The position numbers and the translations under genes are program-made. 7,361 bases of DNA, from NCBI GenBank assembly GCA_025936275.1, contig JAICTR010000139.1, positions 1 through 7,361 on the forward strand. Reading direction: 5' to 3'. Source of the stretch: Burkholderiales bacterium (GTDB lineage Bacteria; Pseudomonadota; Gammaproteobacteria; Burkholderiales; Usitatibacteraceae). This document shows, piece after piece, positions 1 to 5,100 of this stretch. Below the pieces are notes generated by a model, which saw nothing but the letters and a program-made list of their open reading frames with translations, made no database searches and was not told the DNA's origin. Numbering within the stretch: position 1 is the stretch's first letter; each line of letters opens with the position of its first letter.

Positions 1-132
1 TACCTTGCGGCGCGGGAAGCGCGCCTTCTCGACGATCGCGACGCGCCAGCCGCGCCGCGCGAGCGCGAGCGCCGCGCTCGAGCCCGCGGGCCCGGCGCCG
101 ATCACGATGGCATCGTGGGTGCTGCGGCTCAT
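1..132 (-). CDS. NAD(P)/FAD-dependent oxidoreductase, N-terminal 44 residues (runs off the left edge)
   Basis: This is the first 44 codons of a flavoprotein; the rest lies outside the window. After a short lead (MSRSTHDA) comes a beta strand and the dinucleotide-binding signature VIGAGPAGSSAALALARR (GxGxxG at residues 12-17), then a second strand ending in VAIVEK. There Glu35 is the expected ligand of the FAD adenosine ribose. The following RFPRRKV resembles the RxPRxKxCG stretch of the geranylgeranyl-reductase/halogenase-like branch of FAD enzymes, so an oxidase, hydroxylase or reductase acting on a lipid or aromatic substrate is plausible. The ATG overlaps the TGA of the methyltransferase gene by 4 nt (ATGA), and no separate Shine-Dalgarno sequence is visible, so translation is probably coupled. 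Context suggests it tailors the product of the neighbouring type III polyketide synthase. The family call is firm; subfamily and reaction are inference. Confidence 0.85.
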   Translation of the reverse strand, partial: MSRSTHDAIVIGAGPAGSSAALALARRGWRVAIVEKARFPRRKV

Positions 133-827
133 GGGCGGCGCGCGACGAACGCGTGGCTGAAGGGCCCGCGCGCGCGCTCCTCGATCGTCCATCCCGCGCC
201 AGGCGGCCAGAGGGCCGCGATCTCGCGATCGCGAAATCCCGCGCGCACGCTCACCACCGCATCGTGGCGCGTCACGTCGTTGCAGCCGAGCGCGCCGAGG
301 AGCGAGGCGCCGGCGAGAGCGAACGCGGAGCGCCGCGGCTCGCAGGCGACGAAGAGCCGCGTTCTGCGCGCGGCGAGCGCGAGCAGGCGTGCGAGCGCCG
401 CGGGCTCGAGGTGATGCAGGAAGAGGTTGGCCACGATGGCGTCGTACTCCTCGCCCTGGGCTTCGAGCCAGGCGATGGCGTCGCACTGCGCGCGCGCGGC
501 TTCCCAGCCGAGCGCGGCGAGCGCCTTCCCCGCGGCGCCGCTTTCCCCCGGCTGGCGGTCGACGAGCGTCGCGCGAATGCGCCGTCCGCGTAGCCGCCGC
601 GACCGGGCGAGCGCCACGAGGAAGTCACCCTCGCCCGCGCCGATCTCCGCGATGCGCGCGCCGGCGCGAAGCGCGGGCGCGAGCTCGCCGGCCACGATGC
701 ACGCATTGCCCATGATCGCGTTCACCAGGCGCAGGTCGCGGCGCGCGCGGCGTGCGCGCGGATCCTCCGCCGGCAGCTCGTCGAGCCACTCCGGCTCCAC
801 GCGGCGCGCGCGGGCGAGCGTTGCCAT
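129..827 (-). CDS. Class I SAM-dependent methyltransferase, polyketide-associated
   Basis: The 232-residue soluble protein has a Rossmann-type methyltransferase core. A helical lead with RRARRDLRLVNAIMGN (residues 27-41) precedes motif I, IAEIGAGEGDF (59-69). An acidic residue after the next strand (ATLVD, Asp90) would bind the SAM ribose, and DAIVANLFLHHLEP (129-142) matches the motif IV region. It would move a methyl group from S-adenosylmethionine to a small molecule. The substrate is not readable, but the position directly after the type III polyketide synthase suggests O- or C-methylation of its product. The ATG is preferred over the GTG just before it because TGAGGG lies 7 nt upstream of the ATG. 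It overlaps the synthase stop codon by 1 nt (TGATG), and its own TGA overlaps the oxidoreductase start. Fold assignment is secure; substrate is inferred. Confidence 0.87.
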   Translation of the reverse strand: MATLARARRVEPEWLDELPAEDPRARRARRDLRLVNAIMGNACIVAGELAPALRAGARIAEIGAGEGDFLVALARSRRLRGRRIRATLVDRQPGESGAAGKALAALGWEAARAQCDAIAWLEAQGEEYDAIVANLFLHHLEPAALARLLALAARRTRLFVACEPRRSAFALAGASLLGALGCNDVTRHDAVVSVRAGFRDREIAALWPPGAGWTIEERARGPFSHAFVARRP

Positions 828-1882
828 CACGCGACCCTCAAGAGCGCGCCGTGGCAGCTGAACCCGGCGCCGAACGACGACATCCACCACCAGCCGCGCG
901 GCGCGCCGCCTTCGAGCGCCGCGCGCAGCACGAAGAGCACGAACGGGCTGCTGAGGTTGCCGAAGTCGCGCAGCATCGCGGCGCTCCACGCGAGGTCCGG
1001 CGGCGCGAGGCCGATGCGCGCCTGCAGCTCCTCGAGCACCTTGCGCCCGCCCGCGTGCATGATCCACGCGCCGATGTCGGCGCGCGCGAGCCCCTCGCCT
1101 TCGAGCACGCGATCGAGCACCTCGCGCGCGCGATCGGCGGCGAGCCGCGGCACCGGGAGCGTGAGCACGTTGCGCAACATGCCGCCGCGCTGCTCGAAGC
1201 GCAGCGCGTCGCGCGCGCGCGGATCGGTGAAGCTCGCAGCCGCCTTCCATTCCACGCGCGGCACGCCGTCGCGCGGCGCGCGCGAGGCCACCACCGCGCC
1301 CGCGCCGTCGCCGAAGAGGCACGCGCTCACGAGAACGCCGAGGTCCTGGTCGAGGTAGAAGGCGGCGCTGCACACCTCCACGCAGATGCAGAGCACGTGC
1401 TCGCAGCGCCCGGAGGCGATGAGCGCCTCGGCGGCGCGCAGGTTGGGAAGCGCCGCGCCGCAGCCCTGCCCGACGAGATCCAGCGCGAAGACATCGCCGC
1501 GCAAGCCCGCGCGCTCGGTGACGTAGCTCGTGAGCCCGGGACACAGATAGCCGGTGCAGGTGCTCACCACGACCGCATCGATGTCGTCCGCCTGGAGCCG
1601 CGCCTGCCCGAGCGCCTGGGCCGCCGCCTGCGAGGCGAGCGCCGGCGCGTGGCGCTCGAAGCGCCGGTGCAGCGTATCGGGATCGATCTCGAAGCTCTCG
1701 TCGAGCGAATCGAGCGCGAGGGCGCGGCGCGCGATGCCGCTGTCGTGGGTGAGGATGCCCTGCAGCACGGCGCGCGTGCGGGCGGTCAGGGCGGGGCTGC
1801 GAGCGCGCTGCACGGCATCCCAGCATTCCGCCTGGCTGAAGCTGCGCGGCGGCACCGCCGTGCCCAATCCGGTGAGGAACAT
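827..1882 (-). CDS. Type III polyketide synthase (chalcone/stilbene synthase family)
   Basis: A 351-residue homodimer-type condensing enzyme that extends an acyl-CoA starter with malonyl-CoA on a single catalytic Cys and cyclises the chain. Hand alignment to chalcone synthase places the triad at Cys141 (DLVGQGCGAALPN), His276 (WIMHAGGRK) and Asn309 (DFGNLSSPFVLF). The spacings of 135 and 33 residues are close to 139 and 33 in chalcone synthase. The gatekeeper Phe215 is kept as Phe190 (CLFGDGAGAV), and the C-terminal GFGPG loop appears as SSFGAG. Cavity positions differ from the plant enzyme (see findings). I chose the ATG at 1882 because MFLTGLGTAVPP matches the usual start of bacterial relatives; a GTG at 1912 would add 10 residues. 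Neither has a convincing Shine-Dalgarno sequence. It is followed directly by the methyltransferase and oxidoreductase genes. Family certain; starter unit and product unknown. Confidence 0.93.
   Translation of the reverse strand: MFLTGLGTAVPPRSFSQAECWDAVQRARSPALTARTRAVLQGILTHDSGIARRALALDSLDESFEIDPDTLHRRFERHAPALASQAAAQALGQARLQADDIDAVVVSTCTGYLCPGLTSYVTERAGLRGDVFALDLVGQGCGAALPNLRAAEALIASGRCEHVLCICVEVCSAAFYLDQDLGVLVSACLFGDGAGAVVASRAPRDGVPRVEWKAAASFTDPRARDALRFEQRGGMLRNVLTLPVPRLAADRAREVLDRVLEGEGLARADIGAWIMHAGGRKVLEELQARIGLAPPDLAWSAAMLRDFGNLSSPFVLFVLRAALEGGAPRGWWWMSSFGAGFSCHGALLRVA
835..840 (-). promoter_or_regulatory. Shine-Dalgarno sequence of the methyltransferase gene
   Basis: TGAGGG on the minus strand, inside the last codons of the polyketide synthase gene. 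It sits 7 nt before the ATG at 827 but only 4 nt before the alternative GTG at 830, so it decides for the ATG. It is the clearest ribosome-binding site inside this operon. Confidence 0.6.
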
Positions 1883-1900
1883 CTCGGCCGCTCGGAGGAA

Positions 1901-1917
1901 GCGCCGTTGCACGGCGC
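1901..1917 (-). other. Perfect 7-bp hairpin in the leader of the polyketide synthase gene
   Basis: GCGCCGT and ACGGCGC pair perfectly around a 3-nt loop, ending 18 nt before the ATG at 1882. The alternative GTG start lies inside it. It could be a structured 5' leader that affects translation of the synthase. It could also be chance in GC-rich DNA, and there is no T-run that would make it an attenuator. Confidence 0.35.
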
Positions 1918-1960
1918 AGGAAGGGAACGCGTGGGGCTCGGGCGTTATTCCGCTTCAGAC

Positions 1961-1978
1961 CGCGCCGAGCCGGGCGCG
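1961..1978 (-). terminator. Possible stem-loop just after the racemase-like gene
   Basis: CGCGCC and GGCGCG form a 6-bp stem around a 6-nt loop, one base after the TGA of the mandelate-racemase-like gene. No U-tract follows, so it is at best a weak or factor-assisted terminator. The racemase-like gene and the polyketide synthase gene may still be co-transcribed. No clear promoter was seen in the 97-nt gap between them. Confidence 0.22.
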
Positions 1979-1979
1979 T

Positions 1980-3074
1980 TCAGGCGATACGATAGCGCGC
2001 GACGGCGTCCTCGTCCCACGCGAGGCCGCACCCCGGGCGCTCCGGGGGAATCGCCATGCCGTCCACGATGCGCAGCGGCTCCGCGAGGATCGGCGCCGCC
2101 CAGTCGACGTACTCGAGCCAATGGGCGGTGGGCGTGGCGCACAGCAGATGCACGCTCACCTCGGGAAAGAGGTGTGACGACATCCCGATGCCGCGCGCCG
2201 CGGCGAGCGCGGCGGCGCGCTGCCAGCCTGTCACGCCGCCGATCCGCTCGAGATCGGGCATCACCAGGTCGCACGCTTCGGCCTCGAGCGCCTGTTCCAT
2301 GCCGTACGGCAGCGAGAAGTTCTCGCCGATCTGCACCGGCGTCGCGAGGCTGCGCGTGAGCTTCGCCGCGCCCGCGTAATCGTCGTGGCGGATCGGCTCC
2401 TCGAGCCATGCGATGCCCTCGCCGTCGAGCGCGCGCCCGCGCTCCAGCGCCTCGGCGACGCTCAATGCCTGGTTGTAATCGACCATGATGGCGACCGAGC
2501 CGCCGACGCGCTTGCGCACCGCGCGCAGCGCCGCGAGGTCCTCGGCGAGCGTGGGATAGCCCAGGCGCAGCTTGAGCGCCTCGAAGCCGCCCTCGAGCAG
2601 TTCCTCGGCCTCGTCGGCGAGCGGACCGGGCTCCATCAATCCCAGGCCGTTGCTGTTGTACGCACGTACCGGACGCGGCGCGCAGCCCAGCAGCGCGGCG
2701 AGCGGCTGCCCGGCGGCGATCGCGAGCGCATCCCAGCACGCGACGTCGAACGCCGACATCGCCATGCGCACGATGCCCTGCACGCCGACCAGCGTGAAGC
2801 GGCGCGCGAGCTTCTTCCACGCATCGAGCGGCGCCACGCGCTCGCCCTGGGTGAGCCGCTCGATCTCGGCGAGGATCGCGACGATGCCCGGAGCGGAAGC
2901 GGGCAGGTAGCAGAAGAGATACGCGCGGCCGGTGATGCCCTCTTCGGTCTCGAGATCGACCAGCAGCAGCGGCGCCGCGCGCACCGCCGCCTGGCTCGTC
3001 CCCAGCACGTGGCGCATCGGCACCTCGACCGCCCGCGCGCGAATGGCGCGGACCGTGAGCCGCGCGCCCGTCAT
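1980..3074 (-). CDS. Mandelate racemase-like enolase superfamily enzyme
   Basis: The 364-residue protein aligns along its whole length with Pseudomonas putida mandelate racemase (about 359 residues): an N-terminal capping domain (about 1-125) and a beta/alpha barrel. From residue 168 on, catalytic positions follow a constant offset of +4: Lys168 (carboxylate-binding Lys164), metal ligands Asp199 (IMVDYNQ), Glu225 (WLEEP) and Glu251 (QIGENF), Asn201, the Asp274/His301 dyad (MPDLERIGG, MSSHLF) and Glu321 (HWLEYVD). The KxK motif reads K-L-R, so the (S)-specific base Lys166 is Arg170. It should use Mg2+ to take the alpha proton from a 2-hydroxy acid, giving racemisation, epimerisation or dehydration. 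An in-frame open stretch continues upstream, but the start is set at the ATG overlapping the reductase stop (ATGA), with AAGG 4 nt before it. Superfamily and subgroup are certain; the reaction is open. Confidence 0.9.
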   Translation of the reverse strand: MTGARLTVRAIRARAVEVPMRHVLGTSQAAVRAAPLLLVDLETEEGITGRAYLFCYLPASAPGIVAILAEIERLTQGERVAPLDAWKKLARRFTLVGVQGIVRMAMSAFDVACWDALAIAAGQPLAALLGCAPRPVRAYNSNGLGLMEPGPLADEAEELLEGGFEALKLRLGYPTLAEDLAALRAVRKRVGGSVAIMVDYNQALSVAEALERGRALDGEGIAWLEEPIRHDDYAGAAKLTRSLATPVQIGENFSLPYGMEQALEAEACDLVMPDLERIGGVTGWQRAAALAAARGIGMSSHLFPEVSVHLLCATPTAHWLEYVDWAAPILAEPLRIVDGMAIPPERPGCGLAWDEDAVARYRIA

Positions 3075-4000
3075 TTCGCCTTGCCGCCCGAAGCGTGCAA
3101 CGCGAGGATGTCGCGCACCGCGCGGTTGGCGGGTGTCGGCACCTTCACCGGCTCGCCGAGCTGCACCACGCCGCCGGAGAGCCAATTCACCTCGAGCGGA
3201 TTGCCGCGCTCGAGATCGTGGTGCATCGAGGAGGTCATGTCGTACGGCAGCCCGTCGGCGAACGCGAGTCGATCGTCGGCGTAGGCCTCCGGAAGCGAGA
3301 CGCCGAGCGCGCGGCCCACGGCCACCGTCTCGCGCATGAGGTCGTGGAAGAACGCGCGCGCCCGCGGCTCGGCGCGGATCGCGCCGATCGGGCGGCGCAT
3401 CGTGGTAGTCGCGCCCGAAAGCGCGACCAGGAACACGTACTTTTCCCAGAGCGAGCGGCGGATGTCGGGCGAGAGCTCGGCGCTCACGCCGGAAGCGGCG
3501 AGCGCCTCATGCAGGAAGCGCGCGCGGGGCGAGACGCGTCCGTCGTATTCGCCGACGATCACGCGCTGCATGGTGCCCACCTGCTTGATGACACCGGGCC
3601 GGGCGATGTGCGTCGCGACGTATCCGACGCCGCCCATCACGCGCTCGCCGCCGAAGTGGCGGCGCAGGATGTCGTCCTTGATGACGCCGTTCTGCAGCGA
3701 GAGGACGCCGGTGTCCGGCCCGACGATGGGCGCGATCGCCTTCGCCGCCGCATCGGTATCCCAGAGCTTCACCGAGAGGACGACGAGATCCACCGGCCCG
3801 ATCGAGGCGGGATCCTCGGTGACCTTCACCTTCGGCACGTGGATGTCGCCCTGCGCCTCGTTCTCGATGGTGAGGCCCGCCTCGCGCATCGCGGCGAGGT
3901 GCGAGCCGCGCGCGACGAAGGTGACGTCATAACCGGCCCGCGCGAGCCGGCCCCCGAAAAATCCCCCGACGCCGCCGGCGCCCATCATCGCGATCTTCAT
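3071..4000 (-). CDS. 2-dehydropantoate 2-reductase (PanE/ApbA) family oxidoreductase, substrate uncertain
   Basis: This 309-residue protein has the PanE layout. An N-terminal NADP-binding Rossmann domain starts MKIAMMGAGGVGG (GxGxxG at residues 7-12) and contains LSLQNGV with Asn104 (PanE Asn98). The C-terminal helical domain has catalytic Lys187 (LWEKYVF, PanE Lys176) and SSMHHDLERGNPLEVN with Ser258 and Glu270 (PanE Ser244, Glu256). It would reduce a 2-keto acid to a 2-hydroxy acid with NADPH, or do the reverse. However, PanE Asn180 and Asn184, which contact ketopantoate, correspond to Leu191 and Ser195, so a role in pantothenate synthesis is doubtful. The ATG has no clear Shine-Dalgarno sequence. 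Its stop overlaps the racemase-like gene by 4 nt, so the two are probably translated together and act on related compounds. Upstream lies the palindromic repeat pair. Family certain; substrate unknown. Confidence 0.88.
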   Translation of the reverse strand: MKIAMMGAGGVGGFFGGRLARAGYDVTFVARGSHLAAMREAGLTIENEAQGDIHVPKVKVTEDPASIGPVDLVVLSVKLWDTDAAAKAIAPIVGPDTGVLSLQNGVIKDDILRRHFGGERVMGGVGYVATHIARPGVIKQVGTMQRVIVGEYDGRVSPRARFLHEALAASGVSAELSPDIRRSLWEKYVFLVALSGATTTMRRPIGAIRAEPRARAFFHDLMRETVAVGRALGVSLPEAYADDRLAFADGLPYDMTSSMHHDLERGNPLEVNWLSGGVVQLGEPVKVPTPANRAVRDILALHASGGKAK

Positions 4001-4018
4001 GGGCCAAGGATAACAAAT

Positions 4019-4099
4019 GAAAATCGGGGACAGACCCCGATTTCCGTAACAGCGAACGATCTTCGGTGTGTTGGAAAACGGGGACGGTCCCCGATTTCC
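4019..4099. repeat. Pair of 27-nt REP-like palindromes with a 27-nt spacer (BIME-like)
   Basis: Two elements lie in the same orientation. Minus-strand unit A (4099 to 4073) and unit B (4045 to 4019) share GGAAATCGGGG, TCCCCG and TTT, and match at 23 of 27 positions. Unit B has a perfect 9-bp stem (AAATCGGGG/CCCCGATTT, 5-nt loop). Unit A can form a 13-bp stem with one mismatch. The spacer carries a small CGAA/TTCG stem around a GATC core. The GGGGTCTGTCCCC-type core resembles dispersed REP sequences I recall from many beta- and gammaproteobacterial genomes, often tied to REP-associated tyrosine transposases; none is encoded here. It lies between convergent repeats' usual setting, an intergenic gap, here separating the pbpG-like gene from the reductase gene. 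Confidence 0.8.
4075..4093 (-). terminator. Possible intrinsic terminator of the PBP7-type peptidase gene, within a REP unit
   Basis: On the minus strand CGGGGA and TCCCCG pair around a 3-nt loop and are followed by TTTT, starting 8 nt after the peptidase TGA. This has the shape of a Rho-independent terminator, although the T-run is only four bases. It coincides with the distal REP-like unit, so the repeat may have been kept because it ends transcription before the reductase gene. Confidence 0.45.
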
Positions 4100-4101
4100 G
4101 A

Positions 4102-4995
4102 TCAGTCGGGCGTGGCGGTGGCGCGCGTCGCGAGCAGGCGCTCGGAGTTGCGCTCGAGCCAGTGGCGGATGCGATTCGCGTCGGCGATGCGCGTGAGGCG
4201 GCCCCACGAATCGAGCAGTACGATCACCACCGGCTGGTTGGCGATCATCGCCTGCATCACGAGGCACTTGCCGGCCTCGTTGATGTAGCCGGTCTTCGAG
4301 AGGCCGATCTTCCAGTCGGAGTGGCGCACCAGGCCGTTGGTGTTGATGAAGCTCAGCTTCCGGCGCGAGTCGGGAAGCTGCACGCTCACCGCGGGCGTCG
4401 TCGTGTACTCGCGGATGATCTCGTATTGCGAAGCGGCGGCGACCAGCTTGCCGAGGTCCGCGGGGCTCGACACGTTCTCCGGCGAGAGGCCCGAGGAATC
4501 GACGTAGTGCGTCTGCGTGAGGCCGAGCGCCTTCGCCTTCTCGTTCATCGCGGCGACGAACGCATCGATGCCGCCGGGATAGGTGCGGCCGAGCGCGGAG
4601 GCGGCGCGATTCTCGCTCGCCATCAACGCGAGGCGCAGCAGGTCGTCGCGGCGGAAGTGGCTGCCGAGCGGCAGCCGCGAGGTGGTGTTCTTGACGTGAT
4701 CGACGTCTTCCTTCGTGATCTCGATCGGCTCGTCGAGCGGCAGCTTCGCATCGAGCACCACCATCGCCGTCATGAGCTTGGTGATGGATGCGATGGGCGC
4801 CTGCTGGTCGGCGTTCTTGGCGAAGAGCGTCTCGCCGGTGGTGGGATCGAGGACCAGCGCCGCGCTCGAGCGCACGAGCGGGTTGCCGTCCTTGGTGACT
4901 TCCGCGACCGCGGCCTTGCCGTGCGGGCGATGGCCCGCGGCGATCCCCGCCATGGGTACGAGGGCGAGGAGCAGGACGGCGATGGCGCGATTCAA
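4102..4995 (-). CDS. pbpG: Serine D-alanyl-D-alanine endopeptidase/carboxypeptidase (PBP7-type, family S11)
   Basis: A 297-residue periplasmic penicillin-binding protein. An N-terminal signal peptide (MNRAIAVLLLALVPMAGIAA, cleavage likely near residue 20) precedes a family S11 domain with all three active-site motifs: SITK at 70-73 (nucleophile Ser70), SEN at 127-129 and KTG at 234-236. GLSKTGYINEAGKC and DSSGLSPEN are typical of the PbpG branch, which cuts D-Ala-mDAP cross-links in peptidoglycan. There is no C-terminal amphipathic anchor like that of PBP5, which fits a soluble or loosely bound enzyme. The start is TTG: an in-frame TAG lies 15 nt upstream, AGGAG sits 10 nt before the TTG, and the next ATG (residue 15) would cut away most of the signal peptide. 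Function is secure; endopeptidase rather than carboxypeptidase is by resemblance. Confidence 0.92.
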   Translation of the reverse strand: MNRAIAVLLLALVPMAGIAAGHRPHGKAAVAEVTKDGNPLVRSSAALVLDPTTGETLFAKNADQQAPIASITKLMTAMVVLDAKLPLDEPIEITKEDVDHVKNTTSRLPLGSHFRRDDLLRLALMASENRAASALGRTYPGGIDAFVAAMNEKAKALGLTQTHYVDSSGLSPENVSSPADLGKLVAAASQYEIIREYTTTPAVSVQLPDSRRKLSFINTNGLVRHSDWKIGLSKTGYINEAGKCLVMQAMIANQPVVIVLLDSWGRLTRIADANRIRHWLERNSERLLATRATATPD

Positions 4996-5005
4996 GGGAG
5001 GAAAG

Positions 5006-5010
5006 CTCCT
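5006..5010 (-). promoter_or_regulatory. Shine-Dalgarno sequence supporting the TTG start of pbpG
   Basis: AGGAG on the minus strand, 10 nt before the TTG at 4995 and right after an in-frame TAG. GGAG could pair with CTCC between it and the start (4-bp stem, 5-nt loop), which might dampen translation slightly. Confidence 0.6.
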
Positions 5011-5025
5011 CTAGGGGCAGGCGAA

Positions 5026-5055
5026 ACCATAGCAAACAAAGCGGGTTCGTGACAA
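5026..5055 (-). promoter_or_regulatory. Sigma70-like promoter of pbpG
   Basis: On the minus strand TTGTCA (5055-5050, 5 of 6 matches to the -35 consensus) is followed after 18 nt by TATGGT (5031-5026, 4 of 6 matches to the -10 box). A TGn just before the -10 box makes it an extended -10. Transcription would start around 5018, leaving a leader of about 20 nt that carries the Shine-Dalgarno sequence. It is the only convincing promoter in the window, in a locally AT-richer divergent gap. Prediction by eye only. Confidence 0.55.
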
Positions 5056-5100
5056 CATTTCGAACGAATCTCAGCATTACACCCCAAATAACTGATTCTC

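Noticed and set aside
129..1826. A 565-codon minus-strand open frame covering both the methyltransferase and most of the polyketide synthase region.
   Set aside because: Only its last 232 codons are the methyltransferase. The rest is low-complexity Arg/Ala/Gly-rich translation of the polyketide synthase gene in the wrong frame.
752..2359. Long plus-strand open frames (for example 752-2359, 2385-3284, 3095-4288, 4066-5052) antisense to the minus-strand genes.
   Set aside because: They have biased Arg/Ala/Glu/His composition, no recognisable motifs, and lie opposite well-supported genes. This is the expected effect of GC-rich third codon positions.
4019..4099. A repeat-spacer-repeat layout (27-27-27 nt) resembling a minimal CRISPR unit.
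   Set aside because: There are only two copies, each palindromic over its length and matching at only 23 of 27 positions. No cas gene or leader is present, and the core matches a dispersed REP type.
3071..5077. A 668-codon minus-strand open frame that appears to fuse a long N-terminal extension to the PanE-like reductase.
   Set aside because: The extension is an out-of-frame reading of the peptidase gene plus the REP pair. The Rossmann domain begins exactly at the ATG at 4000.
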